Source: Veillonella atypica KON
GTDB taxonomy: Bacteria > Bacillota > Negativicutes > Veillonellales > Veillonellaceae
Assembly (NCBI RefSeq): GCF_002959915.1
Contig: NZ_PPDE01000008.1
Span: 124,001 to 188,000 of the forward strand
Length of the DNA: 64,000 bases
Direction: 5' to 3'
This document shows, piece after piece, positions 26,509 to 36,209 of the stretch. Every line of letters begins with the position of its first letter. Positions within the stretch are counted from its first letter, which is position 1. Made by a program: the position numbers and the translations under genes. The notes beneath the pieces were generated by a model. That model was not told where the DNA came from, made no database searches, and worked only from the letters and a program-made list of their open reading frames with translations.

Positions 26509-29500
26509 ATGAAGAAAATTAAATCCGTTTTGGTAGCCAATCGTGGCGAAATCGCAATCCGCGTATTTCGTGCATGTAACGAAATGGGTATTAAAACAGT
26601 AGCTATCTATTCTAAAGAAGACACATTGTCCTTGCACCGTAACCAAGCTGATGAAGCATATTTGGTTGGGGAAGGTAAAAAACCAGTTGATGCCTATTTG
26701 GATATTGAAGATATCATCCGCATTGCTAAAGAGCATGACATTGATGCTATCCATCCTGGCTATGGTTTCTTATCCGAAAACGAAGAGTTCGCTCGTCGTT
26801 GCGGTGAAGAAGGTATCATTTTCATTGGACCTCACGTAGAACATTTGAATATGTTCGGCGACAAGGTTAATGCTCGTACACAAGCTAAATTGGCAGACAT
26901 TCCAATGATTCCAGGTTCTGATGGGGCATTGCGTGATTTTGCACAATTAGAAGAATTTGCTGAAACTCACGGCTATCCATTGATGATTAAAGCCGTAAAC
27001 GGTGGTGGCGGTCGTGGTATGCGCGAAGTTCACCGCAAAGAAGATTTACGCGATGCTTATGACCGCGCTAAATCCGAAGCTAAAGCAGCATTTGGTGATG
27101 ACGATGTTTACGTAGAAAAACTCATCGTTGAACCTAAACATATTGAAGTACAAATCTTAGGTGATGAACATGGTAATGTAGTTCATTTACATGAACGTGA
27201 CTGCTCTGTACAACGTCGTCACCAAAAGGTTGTTGAAATGGCACCAGCTTTTGCATTGCCATTAGAAACTCGTAAAGCCGTATGTGATGCAGCCGTAAAA
27301 ATCATGAAAAATGTTGGCTACGTTAATGCTGGTACTGTTGAATTCTTGGTAACTTCTGATGGTTCCTTCTATTTCATCGAAGTTAACCCTCGTATCCAAG
27401 TAGAACATACCGTAACAGAAATGATTACGGACATCGATATTGTTCATTCTCAAATTCGTATCGCTGAAGGCTATGATTTGCACAGCCCAGAAATAGGCAT
27501 TCCTGAACAAGATGAAATTCCTTGTAAAGGTACTGCAATTCAATGTCGTATCACTACAGAAGATCCTAAGAACAACTTTATGCCAGATACTGGTAAAATC
27601 TTAGCATATCGTAGTTCCGGCGGCTTTGGTATTCGCCTTGACTCTGGTAATGCTTTCACAGGCGCTGTAGTAACACCTTATTATGATTCCCTATTGGTAA
27701 AAGCTACTGCATTCGGTCCTAACAACGAAGAAACTATTCGTAAAATGCTTCGTTGCTTGAAAGAATTCCGTATTCGTGGCGTTAAAACAAACATTCATTT
27801 CTTGATTAACGTTCTTGAAAACCCTGAATTCCAAAGCGGTAACTACACAGTTAACTTCATTGAAGACCATCCTGAATTATTCGAATTAAAACCAGATCGC
27901 GACCGTGGCACTAAATTGCTTCGCTACATTGCGGATACTACAATCAATGGTTACTCCGGTGCAGGCCCTCAAGAGGTACCTGATTTTGAACCAATGCAAT
28001 TGCCATCTAAATTAGATGTATCTCCTGCACCTGGTACAAAACAAAAATTCGACGAATTAGGTCCAGAAGGTTTCAGTAAATGGTTGGCTGACCAAAAACA
28101 AGTATTCTTTACAGATACAACATGGCGTGATGCTCACCAATCCTTATTTGCTACACGTTTGCGTACCATCGATATGGCACGCGTAGCTGGCGATGCCGCT
28201 AAAGGTGTACCAAATCTATTCTCCTTAGAATGTTGGGGCGGTGCAACATTTGACGTATCCTATCGCTTCTTGCACGAAGATCCATGGGAACGTTTGCGCA
28301 TGTTCCGTAAAGAAGTGCCTAATACATTGCTTCAAATGTTGATTCGCGGTGCTAATGCCGTTGGTTATACATCCTATCCTGATAATGTAGTTCGTAATTT
28401 CATTCAATTGTCCGCTAAAAATGGTATCGACGTATTCCGCGTATTTGATAGCTTGAATAGCCTTGACAATATGAAGGTTGCTATTGATGAAGTTCGCAAT
28501 CAAAATAAGATTGCTGAAGTTGCATTGTGCTACACAGGCGATATCCTCGACAGCAATCGTCCTAAATACAATCTTGATTACTATGTAAAAATGGCTAAAG
28601 AATTGCAAAATGCTGGTGCCAATATCATTGCTATTAAAGATATGGCTGGTTTGTTGAAACCTCAAGCTGCATACAACTTAGTATCCGCTTTGAAAGATGC
28701 TGTAACAGTACCAATTCATTTGCATTCTCATGAAGGTTCTGGCAATACTATTTATTCTTATGGACGTGCTGTAGATGCTGGTGTTGACGTTATTGACTTA
28801 GCATATTCTGCATTTGCTAATGGCACTAGCCAACCAAGCATGAATTCTATGTATTACGCTTTAGCTGGTACTGAACGTCAACCACAAATGAATATTGACT
28901 ACATGGAAGAAATGTCTCATTACTTCGGTAGTATTCGTCCTTACTACAGAGGCGTTGATAAAGCTGAAAAATATCCAAATACAGAAGTATACCAACATGA
29001 AATGCCAGGCGGTCAATATTCCAACTTGCAACAACAAGCTAAAATGGTTGGACTTGGTGATCGTTGGACAGACATTAAAAAAGTATATCACCAAGTTAAT
29101 ATGATGTTTGGTGATATCATCAAGGTAACACCTTCTTCTAAAGTCGTTGGTGATATGACATTGTACATGGTACAAAATAATTTGACTGAAAAAGATATCT
29201 ATGAAAAAGGTGATACTCTTGATTTCCCTCAATCAGTAGTAGAATTCTTCGAAGGTCGTCTAGGTACACCATATCAAGGGTTCCCTGAAGAACTTCAAAA
29301 AATCATCTTGAAAGGTGCTCGCCCTATTACTGTTCGTCCTGGTGCTGTATTACCTCCAACTGATTTCGAACATGTTCGTAATGAATTAAACGAAATGGGT
29401 GCTAATACTACTGATGAAGATGTAAGTGCATACTGCTTGTATCCTAAAGTATTTAAAGACTACACTAAATTTACTAAAGACTTTGGTAATGTATCTGTAC

Positions 29501-29955
29501 TAGATACACCAACATTCTTCTTTGGTATGAAACGTGGTGAAGAAATTCAAGTTACTATTGAAAAAGGTAAAACATTAATTATCAAGATGAATGGTGTATC
29601 CGATCCTGATGAAGATGGTAATCGCATCGTTCTCTTTGAATTCAATGGCCAACCACGTTCTATTAAAGTTCATGATAAACATGCTAAAACAACTGGCGTT
29701 GTTCGTCGTAAAGTAAATGAATCCAACCCTGGTGAAATTGGTGCTACGTTGTCTGGCTCCGTTGTTAAGATTCTAGTTAAGAAAGGTCAATCCGTAACTA
29801 AAGGTGAACCATTAATCGTAACAGAAGCTATGAAGATGGAAACAACAATTACAGCTCCTATCGGTGGTATCGTTGAAGAAATTCTTGTTCGTGAAGGCAG
29901 CCGTATCGAATCCGGTGATTGCTTGTTACACATTGAAGATGCTATTAAACGTTAA
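26509..29955 (+). CDS. pyc: Pyruvate carboxylase
   Basis: A 1148-residue biotin enzyme, full length. Order: biotin carboxylase domain (about 1-455; ANRGEIAIRVFRACNE, GGGGRGMR, EVNPRIQVEHTVTE), carboxyltransferase domain (about 530-810; FTDTTWRDAHQSLFATR, IKDMAGLLKP, HLHSHEGSGN), allosteric/tetramerisation part, and a C-terminal biotin carrier domain with the biotinylated lysine in EAMKMET. It makes oxaloacetate from pyruvate and bicarbonate with ATP. In a lactate-fermenting Negativicute this feeds the succinate-propionate route. It is monocistronic with a strong terminator and has a clear high-expression codon pattern. Confidence 0.97.
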   Translation: MKKIKSVLVANRGEIAIRVFRACNEMGIKTVAIYSKEDTLSLHRNQADEAYLVGEGKKPVDAYLDIEDIIRIAKEHDIDAIHPGYGFLSENEEFARRCGEEGIIFIGPHVEHLNMFGDKVNARTQAKLADIPMIPGSDGALRDFAQLEEFAETHGYPLMIKAVNGGGGRGMREVHRKEDLRDAYDRAKSEAKAAFGDDDVYVEKLIVEPKHIEVQILGDEHGNVVHLHERDCSVQRRHQKVVEMAPAFALPLETRKAVCDAAVKIMKNVGYVNAGTVEFLVTSDGSFYFIEVNPRIQVEHTVTEMITDIDIVHSQIRIAEGYDLHSPEIGIPEQDEIPCKGTAIQCRITTEDPKNNFMPDTGKILAYRSSGGFGIRLDSGNAFTGAVVTPYYDSLLVKATAFGPNNEETIRKMLRCLKEFRIRGVKTNIHFLINVLENPEFQSGNYTVNFIEDHPELFELKPDRDRGTKLLRYIADTTINGYSGAGPQEVPDFEPMQLPSKLDVSPAPGTKQKFDELGPEGFSKWLADQKQVFFTDTTWRDAHQSLFATRLRTIDMARVAGDAAKGVPNLFSLECWGGATFDVSYRFLHEDPWERLRMFRKEVPNTLLQMLIRGANAVGYTSYPDNVVRNFIQLSAKNGIDVFRVFDSLNSLDNMKVAIDEVRNQNKIAEVALCYTGDILDSNRPKYNLDYYVKMAKELQNAGANIIAIKDMAGLLKPQAAYNLVSALKDAVTVPIHLHSHEGSGNTIYSYGRAVDAGVDVIDLAYSAFANGTSQPSMNSMYYALAGTERQPQMNIDYMEEMSHYFGSIRPYYRGVDKAEKYPNTEVYQHEMPGGQYSNLQQQAKMVGLGDRWTDIKKVYHQVNMMFGDIIKVTPSSKVVGDMTLYMVQNNLTEKDIYEKGDTLDFPQSVVEFFEGRLGTPYQGFPEELQKIILKGARPITVRPGAVLPPTDFEHVRNELNEMGANTTDEDVSAYCLYPKVFKDYTKFTKDFGNVSVLDTPTFFFGMKRGEEIQVTIEKGKTLIIKMNGVSDPDEDGNRIVLFEFNGQPRSIKVHDKHAKTTGVVRRKVNESNPGEIGATLSGSVVKILVKKGQSVTKGEPLIVTEAMKMETTITAPIGGIVEEILVREGSRIESGDCLLHIEDAIKR

Positions 29956-29985
29956 TTTCATACGATTTAGCGCGTAAGTGCATAA

Positions 29986-30032
29986 AAAAGTCCCCCATAT
30001 AATACTCCTTTGTATTATATGGGGGACTTTTC
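29986..30032 (+). terminator. Strong intrinsic terminator after pyc
   Basis: A perfect 20-bp stem (29986-30005 with 30012-30031) around TCCTTT; the stem contains GTCCCCC/GGGGGAC and ends in a T run. Confidence 0.95.
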
Positions 30033-30124
30033 CTACTAAATATGGTACTATATAAGGTATAAGAAAATAGGCGTATTGTGCCTTTTTCATGATTACTGAC
30101 TGATTAGAAAAGGAGTATTAGCTA

Positions 30125-30598
30125 ATGAGATGTCCTTATTGCCAACATACAGACACGAAGGTAACAGACTCAAGAACGACAGATGAAGGAAATAGTATCC
30201 GTCGTCGTCGGGAGTGTATTAATTGTGGACGCCGCTTTACTACTTATGAAATCATCGAAGAAGTACCACTCATGGTAGCAAAGAAGAATGGTCGCCGTGA
30301 ATTATTTGACCGTGGTAAATTGTTAAATGGCTTGTTACGTTCTTGTGACAAACGAACAGTGCCTATGTCCGTTATGGAAGAAGTGGTCAATAATGTAGAG
30401 CGAGACATTCGCAATGAAGTAAATCAAGAGATTTCTACAGATCGTATTGGTGAACTTGTATTACAACAATTAAAAGATATTGACCAAGTTGCCTATGTAC
30501 GTTTTGCTTCAGTATATCGTAAGTTTGATAATATTGACAGCTTTATGGCTGAACTTAAAGCATTAAAAAAATTAGATGCTAAAAAAGCAAAGAAATAG
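30125..30598 (+). CDS. nrdR: Transcriptional regulator NrdR
   Basis: A 157-residue repressor of ribonucleotide reductase genes. It has the zinc ribbon (MRCPYCQHTDTKV...RRECINCGRRFTTYE, four cysteines) at about 1-45 and an ATP-cone at about 49-135 (LMVAKKNGRRELFDRGKLLNGLLRSC). The protein senses ATP/dATP and binds NrdR boxes. No ribonucleotide reductase gene is in the window, so its targets are elsewhere. It lies 9 bases before the dipeptidase gene and may head the heptose operon. Confidence 0.96.
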   Translation: MRCPYCQHTDTKVTDSRTTDEGNSIRRRRECINCGRRFTTYEIIEEVPLMVAKKNGRRELFDRGKLLNGLLRSCDKRTVPMSVMEEVVNNVERDIRNEVNQEISTDRIGELVLQQLKDIDQVAYVRFASVYRKFDNIDSFMAELKALKKLDAKKAKK

Positions 30599-30607
30599 CG
30601 TGAATAT

Positions 30608-31534
30608 ATGATTGATTTACATTGTGATACGATAATGCAATTAATTGACCACCCTCATGATGGTGATTTATTTTCTAATAACTGGAAAATTGATATTGAG
30701 CGCCTTATCAAAGGGCATAGTCGATTGCAGGATTTTGCATTATTTGTAGACTTAGAAGAACAAGACGATTCGTATGGTAGATATGAATCTATGCGCCAAT
30801 TGTTCGATAGTCAGATACAAAAATATAGCGACTATATCAGTCATGTGCGTTCTTATGATGATATTACAGCGTGTTATGAAAATCATAAAGTAGCTGCTTT
30901 ATTATCCATTGAAGAAGGTGGAGTCCTTGGAGGCGATTTAGCTAAGTTAGACAAGGCTTACGCTGATGGTGTTCGACTTATTACATTGACCTGGAATTAT
31001 CCTAATGAATTGGGGGAACCTAATACTGGAGATTCTCATAAGAAATTGACTAAAACAGGCATTGCATTTGTAGAACGGATGCAAGAATTAGGCATGATTG
31101 TTGATTGTTCTCATCTTAATGATGGGGGAACAGAACAATTAGGTGATATTCTTGATGTGCCTTTTATTGCATCTCATTCTAATGCGCGAGAAGTGACAGC
31201 TCATCGTCGTAATTTGCCGGATCACTTGATTCGTTTAATTGGCGAAAAGGGTGGCGTTATAGGTTTGAACTTTGCTCAATCCTTCTTAGGGACTTCACCT
31301 ATCAGTCGCATCGATGATATTGTGAAGCACGGATTGTATATTATCAATAAGGGCGGTGAAGATGTAATCGCTCTAGGCACTGATTTTGATGGTATCAAGC
31401 CAAATACAGAAATTGAGGATATTTCAGATATGCATCGTTTGTATGATGCATTTCGAGGCGCCGGGCTTTCAGAAGAACAAACGGAAAAACTATTTTGGAA
31501 AAACGCGGATCGCCTACTAAAGGAGATTTTATAA
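30608..31534 (+). CDS. Membrane dipeptidase family (M19) zinc dipeptidase
   Basis: A 308-residue M19 peptidase. The metal ligands are visible: DLHCDT near the start (HxD), LLSIEEGG (bridging glutamate), VDCSHLND and ASHSNAREV (histidines), GTDFDGI (aspartate). No signal peptide, so it acts in the cytosol. These enzymes cleave dipeptides, including those with D-residues at the C-terminus. Its TAA overlaps the ATG of gmhA by one base, showing co-translation with the heptose genes. The start codon context is weak (TGAATATATG). Confidence 0.92.
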   Translation: MIDLHCDTIMQLIDHPHDGDLFSNNWKIDIERLIKGHSRLQDFALFVDLEEQDDSYGRYESMRQLFDSQIQKYSDYISHVRSYDDITACYENHKVAALLSIEEGGVLGGDLAKLDKAYADGVRLITLTWNYPNELGEPNTGDSHKKLTKTGIAFVERMQELGMIVDCSHLNDGGTEQLGDILDVPFIASHSNAREVTAHRRNLPDHLIRLIGEKGGVIGLNFAQSFLGTSPISRIDDIVKHGLYIINKGGEDVIALGTDFDGIKPNTEIEDISDMHRLYDAFRGAGLSEEQTEKLFWKNADRLLKEIL

Positions 31535-32103
31535 TGACAGATATAAATCCAATCATTGCGGATCGATTTACAGACCATCTTGATGTGTTTAGTAAAACAA
31601 TGGATCAGATGGATGTTATTCAAGAAATTGCTAACCGCTGTATTGTGGCTTTGAATAGTGGCAATAAAATTTTATTCTGTGGTAATGGTGGTTCCGCTGC
31701 GGATTCTCAACATCTTGCAGCAGAACTTATTGGACGTTTTAAAAAAGAACGCCGCTCTCTTGCATCCATTGCGCTTACCACAGATACATCTATTTTGACA
31801 GCTGTTGCCAATGATTATGATTATGATGCAGTGTTTGCGCGTCAAGTTGAAGGCTTAGGCCGTTCTGGGGATGTACTTATCGGTATTTCCACATCGGGTA
31901 ATTCAAAAAATGTTGTGAAAGCCGTGGAAATGGCACGAAATACAGGTATGCACACGATTGCTTTCACCGGTGAAGGTGGCGGTAAATTGGCAGAATTATG
32001 CGATCTTACACTAGCTATTCCAAGTACTGTTACGGCGCGTATTCAAGAAATGCACATTTTAGCTGGTCATATCATTTGCGAACTTATTGAAGAAGATTAT
32101 TAA
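31534..32103 (+). CDS. gmhA: D-sedoheptulose-7-phosphate isomerase
   Basis: A 189-residue SIS-domain enzyme. [24 protein letters not shown] is the family signature, with [19 protein letters not shown] in the sugar-phosphate site and [15 protein letters not shown] at the end. It turns sedoheptulose 7-phosphate into D-glycero-D-manno-heptose 7-phosphate, the first step to ADP-heptose. ATG 31534 follows AAGGAG and overlaps the dipeptidase stop; the upstream GTG/ATG-like extension from 31495 is inside that gene and not used. Confidence 0.95.
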   Translation: MTDINPIIADRFTDHLDVFSKTMDQMDVIQEIANRCIVALNSGNKILFCGNGGSAADSQHLAAELIGRFKKERRSLASIALTTDTSILTAVANDYDYDAVFARQVEGLGRSGDVLIGISTSGNSKNVVKAVEMARNTGMHTIAFTGEGGGKLAELCDLTLAIPSTVTARIQEMHILAGHIICELIEEDY

Positions 32104-32145
32104 TCGAGATAGGGAAGAAATCACAGATTTCTTGAAAGGGGACCT

Positions 32146-33624
32146 ATGATTACAAAAACAGTGAATGAGTTTTTGACAAATTCATTACCGAACCTAAACA
32201 TTGCAGTTATCGGTGATGTTATGGTGGATCGTTATGTATTTGGCGATGTGAGCCGTATTTCACCAGAGGCTCCTGTGCCGGTCAATCGCGTATCCTCTGT
32301 GAAAGAAGTGCTTGGCGGGGCAGGTAACGTAGCGTCTAACTTAGCCAATCTCGATTGCCATGTCTATTTAGGGGCCGTAGCTGGTGTCGATGACCATGGT
32401 AGAGTGCTCGATAACTTATTGGCCGCTGATCATATTGATACATCCGGTCTCATCCATGATGAAAGTCGGTCTACGATTACTAAAATGCGTATTTTAGGTG
32501 ACCGTCAACAAATGATGCGCCTCGATTTTGAAACGATTACACCTATTACAGCTGCTGAAGAAGAACAATTAATCAGTTGGCTAGAAGAGCTTTGTCAACG
32601 TGGATTACAAGGCATCGTCATATCCGATTATGGAAAAGGCGTATGCACACCGACATTGTTGCAACATGTATTCAAGTTGGCGAACACGTATCAAGTACAG
32701 ACCATCGTAGATCCTAAGGGTGCTGATTGGTCCAAATATGATGGTGCTACATGTATTACACCGAATGTAAAAGAATTGGGTGAATCCTTAGGTCGTGTGA
32801 TTTCGAATGATGATACCTCAGTTATTGAGGCAGCTAAGGAAGTACTTAATAAGGTTAATATTAAATATATTATTGGTACTCGTTCCGCTAAGGGGATTAC
32901 CGTTGTGGCTAAGGATGGTAGAACTTGGCATAATCCAGCAACACAACAGGATGTATTCGATGTGAGTGGCGCTGGTGATACGGTCGTAGCTATGATGATT
33001 TCATGCTTAGCCAGTGGCTTATCCATGCGTTTAGCCCTACATATCGCCAATGGCGCTGCTGGCATCGTCGTATCTAAGGTGGGAACATATCCAATTCATC
33101 GCCAAGAGTTGATTGAGTTATGGCGCTCTGTACGACAATTGACAACATCTAGTCCTTTATATACGAAAGAAGAAATGAAGGCGTTAATCGATAAATGGCA
33201 AAGCATGGACGAAACCGTTGTATTTACAAATGGTTGTTTTGATATTCTGCATCGAGGGCACATTACGTATTTACAAGAGGCGGCACAACTTGGGGCTCAC
33301 CTCATTATTGGACTTAACTCTGATGCATCTGTTAGACGTTTAAAGGGTGAAACAAGACCTATCGTATCCGAAGAGGATAGAGCAGCCTTATTAAGCGCCT
33401 TACAATGTGTAGATGGTGTTGTCCTTTTTGAGGAGGATACACCTGCCGAATTATTAGCGTACTTACGCCCTAATATTCTTGTTAAGGGCGGCGATTATAA
33501 AAAAGAGGATATCGTTGGTAGAGAATCTGTAGATGAAGTAGAGGTACTTTCATTTAAAGAAGGATACTCTACATCGGATATCGTAAAGAAAATAGCCACG
33601 ATGGCTAAGGAGGGGAAATTATGA
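32146..33624 (+). CDS. hldE: Bifunctional heptose-7-phosphate kinase / heptose-1-phosphate adenylyltransferase
   Basis: A 492-residue fusion of both HldE activities. Residues about 1-325 are a PfkB/ribokinase-type kinase (GDVMVDRYVFGDVSRISPEAPVPV, GGAGNVASNL, DVSGAGDTVVAM with the catalytic aspartate). Residues about 345-485 are a nucleotidyltransferase (FTNGCFDILHRGHITYLQEA, GLNSDASVRRLKG, LVKGGDYKKEDIVG). It phosphorylates heptose 7-phosphate at C1 and, after GmhB, adds AMP to give ADP-D-glycero-heptose. GAAAGGGG precedes the ATG. Stop overlaps the start of hldD by 4 bases. Confidence 0.96.
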   Translation: MITKTVNEFLTNSLPNLNIAVIGDVMVDRYVFGDVSRISPEAPVPVNRVSSVKEVLGGAGNVASNLANLDCHVYLGAVAGVDDHGRVLDNLLAADHIDTSGLIHDESRSTITKMRILGDRQQMMRLDFETITPITAAEEEQLISWLEELCQRGLQGIVISDYGKGVCTPTLLQHVFKLANTYQVQTIVDPKGADWSKYDGATCITPNVKELGESLGRVISNDDTSVIEAAKEVLNKVNIKYIIGTRSAKGITVVAKDGRTWHNPATQQDVFDVSGAGDTVVAMMISCLASGLSMRLALHIANGAAGIVVSKVGTYPIHRQELIELWRSVRQLTTSSPLYTKEEMKALIDKWQSMDETVVFTNGCFDILHRGHITYLQEAAQLGAHLIIGLNSDASVRRLKGETRPIVSEEDRAALLSALQCVDGVVLFEEDTPAELLAYLRPNILVKGGDYKKEDIVGRESVDEVEVLSFKEGYSTSDIVKKIATMAKEGKL

Positions 33625-34586
33625 TTATTGTAACTGGTGGTGCCGGTTTTATTGGTAGCAATATTGTGAAAGCCTTAAACAAACGCGGTCGCAATGATAT
33701 TTTAATCGTTGATGATTTAACAGATGGTCGTAAAATTCGCAATCTCCAAAATTTAGATTATTTAGATTACATTGACTGTGATGATTTTGATGCTGCCATT
33801 GCAGACGGCACATTCAATGTAGGTCCTATTGAAGTCATTTTCCATGAAGGTGCATGTGCAGATACGATGGAATACAATGGCAAATATATGATGAAGAACA
33901 ATTACGAAGGTTCCAAAAATCTATTCCACTATTGCCAAGATCGTGCTATTCCATTTATCTATGCATCCTCTGCATCTACGTATGGCAATGGTACAAATGG
34001 CTTTGTTGAAACGCCAGAAGCAGAAGAAGCGTTAAATCCGTATGCATATTCTAAGCTATTATTTGACCGCTATGTACGTAAATTTGAGGGCGAATATACA
34101 GCGCAAGTGGTAGGTTTGCGTTATTTCAATGTATTTGGTCCTAATGAAGCACATAAGGATAAAATGGCATCTCTAGTACGCCAAATGTTCTATAAAAACC
34201 AAGAAACAGGCGTTATCAATTTGTTTGAAGGCACAGATGGCTATGAAAATGGTGGTCAAACACGTGATTTCATCTATGTCAAAGACGTGGTAAATGTAAA
34301 CTTCTATTTCTGGGAACATCCTGAAATTTCTGGTACATTCAACTGCGGTACAGGTCACGCACATAGCTTCAATGAATTCATGCAAGCTGTTATTGACTAT
34401 AATGGTAAAGGTCGCATTGAATACATTCCGTTCCCAGAAGTGTTGATTGGTAAATACCAAAGCTTTACCGAAGCAGACACGACTAAATTGATGGCTGCTG
34501 GCTATGATAAAGGCTTTACACCATTAGCTGATGCCGTAAAAGAATATTGTGAATTATTAGATAATAACGAAGGTTACTTGCGTTAA
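33621..34586 (+). CDS. hldD: ADP-L-glycero-D-manno-heptose-6-epimerase
   Basis: A 321-residue short-chain dehydrogenase/epimerase. TGGAGFIGSN near residue 5 binds NADP, ASSASTYGNG and YAYSKLLFD provide the catalytic serine/tyrosine/lysine, and FNVFGPNE and GQTRDFIYVKDVV follow. It converts ADP-D-glycero- to ADP-L-glycero-manno-heptose, the donor for the lipopolysaccharide inner core. The ATG overlaps the hldE stop (ATGA). Confidence 0.96.
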   Translation: MIIVTGGAGFIGSNIVKALNKRGRNDILIVDDLTDGRKIRNLQNLDYLDYIDCDDFDAAIADGTFNVGPIEVIFHEGACADTMEYNGKYMMKNNYEGSKNLFHYCQDRAIPFIYASSASTYGNGTNGFVETPEAEEALNPYAYSKLLFDRYVRKFEGEYTAQVVGLRYFNVFGPNEAHKDKMASLVRQMFYKNQETGVINLFEGTDGYENGGQTRDFIYVKDVVNVNFYFWEHPEISGTFNCGTGHAHSFNEFMQAVIDYNGKGRIEYIPFPEVLIGKYQSFTEADTTKLMAAGYDKGFTPLADAVKEYCELLDNNEGYLR

Positions 34587-34637
34587 TTTGTTGTGACAGA
34601 TTAATGTCAATTCTTTGATAATTGTAAAGGATGTAGT

Positions 34638-35138
34638 ATGAGAAAGGTGTTATTCCTCGATAGAGATGGGGTTATCAACAAGGATGTTTCCTATCTCTAT
34701 AAGATAGCGGATCTACAGTGGGTTGATGGTGCAAAAGAAGCATTGAAATTAGCCCATGATTCTGGTTATGAACTGATAGTCGTAACAAACCAAAGTGGTG
34801 TGGCACGAGGTTATTATAAGGAAACCGATGTACAAATCCTACATGATTATATGGGGAATGAACTATTTAAAGCGGGTGCCCCTATCTTGCATTTCTATTA
34901 TTGCCCACATCACAAGGATGGCACTGTAGAACGCTATGCTGTCGATTGTAATTGTCGTAAACCAAAGCCTGGTATGATTTTGCAAGCTATCAAGGATTTT
35001 GATGTTGATGTAGAACATAGCTTTCTTATCGGTGATAGCCAACGTGATGTAGATGCTGCTGAGGCCGCAGGGGTAAAGGGATATCTGTTTACAGAACCCA
35101 ATCTATTACATTTCATGAAAAAGATTTTAAAACACTAA
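34638..35138 (+). CDS. gmhB: D-glycero-beta-D-manno-heptose-1,7-bisphosphate 7-phosphatase
   Basis: A 166-residue HAD phosphatase. FLDRDGVINKD carries the nucleophile aspartate and general acid; VVTNQSGVARG and LIGDSQRDVDAA are the later HAD motifs. The zinc-binding loop YYCPHHKDG...CNCRKPKPGM is typical of GmhB. It removes the C7 phosphate between the two HldE steps. Together with gmhA, hldE and hldD the whole ADP-heptose pathway is present in one cluster. Confidence 0.95.
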   Translation: MRKVLFLDRDGVINKDVSYLYKIADLQWVDGAKEALKLAHDSGYELIVVTNQSGVARGYYKETDVQILHDYMGNELFKAGAPILHFYYCPHHKDGTVERYAVDCNCRKPKPGMILQAIKDFDVDVEHSFLIGDSQRDVDAAEAAGVKGYLFTEPNLLHFMKKILKH

Positions 35139-35189
35139 TTTTTGGATGAACCACATTTGTGTGTATTCTTCGTTCATAGAGGGGTTATT

Positions 35190-36209
35190 ATGAAGGACTA
35201 TTCCAATATACTCATCATAAAAATGAGTTCCTTAGGTGATGTCATTCACGCATTGCCAACATTATATGCATTGCGCCAAAATTTGCCGCACGCAAAAATT
35301 ACCTGGGCTATACATGAACAATTTGCGAGCCTCTTGCCAGGTACCCCTTGGGTGGACGAAGTAATTGTCATCGATAAGAAACAATTAAAATCGCCGTCTT
35401 ATTTATGGAATCTTCGTAAAGAACTACATAGTCGTCATTTCGATATGACCTTAGATTTACAATGTATCGCCAAAAGTGCCATTGTATCTCTACTATCTGG
35501 TTCTCCTGAGAAATATGGCTATTGGGAACTTCGCGAAGGCAGTCAATTAGTTAATAAAGCTCTAGTAGGAGCTCATAAATATGATCACGTTATTGAGCGC
35601 TATCTCGATACGGTACGTGCCTTAGGTGGCGAAGTGGATGGCGTGGAATTTCCAATGCCTCATGACCATGCAGCAGAAGGGAAGATTCGCAACCGGCTGT
35701 CTGAACTAGGTGTAACCGATGATTATGTTGTCGTTGTACCTGGTGCGAGATGGATTGTTAAGGAATGGCCGTTATTAAATTTTGGTGAATTATGTATTCG
35801 CCTTTGTGAAAGTGGTAAAAAGGTGGTCATTGCAGGTTCGTCTGATGATAGTGAAAAAGGTCAATTTATAGAAAACTATGTGAAGAGCGATAATCTCATT
35901 AATTTAGTTGGTCAAACGACCATGGCTGAGTTAATCGAGTTGATTCGTCACTGCCATATTTTCATCAGCGCTGATACGGGGCCTTTACATATTGCCAATG
36001 CATTAAAGAAACCATTAATTGCATTGTTTGGTACGACATCACCGCATAGAACGGGCCCATATGGGGGCAGTCATGTGCATCTTATTATTTCCCCTACATC
36101 TAAGGCTACACCTGAACAGCCACTAGTAGATGATCCCCACTGTATGGCACAAATTCCAGTAGATGCGGTATGGGATGTGTATTCTGAAATGTTGAGAAAG
36201 GATTTATGA
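35190..36209 (+). CDS. Glycosyltransferase family 9 (heptosyltransferase)
   Basis: A 339-residue GT9 enzyme. ILIIKMSSLGDVIHALPTLYALR is the N-terminal signature; VVVPGARWIVKEWPLLNFGEL and ISADTGPLHIANALKKPLIALFGTTSPHRTGPYG are the donor-site motifs. It should transfer heptose from ADP-heptose to the Kdo/lipid A core at the inner face of the inner membrane, most like WaaC. ATG 35190 follows GAGGGG; the extension to 35142 has no ribosome site. Its stop overlaps the next start. Confidence 0.92.
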   Translation: MKDYSNILIIKMSSLGDVIHALPTLYALRQNLPHAKITWAIHEQFASLLPGTPWVDEVIVIDKKQLKSPSYLWNLRKELHSRHFDMTLDLQCIAKSAIVSLLSGSPEKYGYWELREGSQLVNKALVGAHKYDHVIERYLDTVRALGGEVDGVEFPMPHDHAAEGKIRNRLSELGVTDDYVVVVPGARWIVKEWPLLNFGELCIRLCESGKKVVIAGSSDDSEKGQFIENYVKSDNLINLVGQTTMAELIELIRHCHIFISADTGPLHIANALKKPLIALFGTTSPHRTGPYGGSHVHLIISPTSKATPEQPLVDDPHCMAQIPVDAVWDVYSEMLRKDL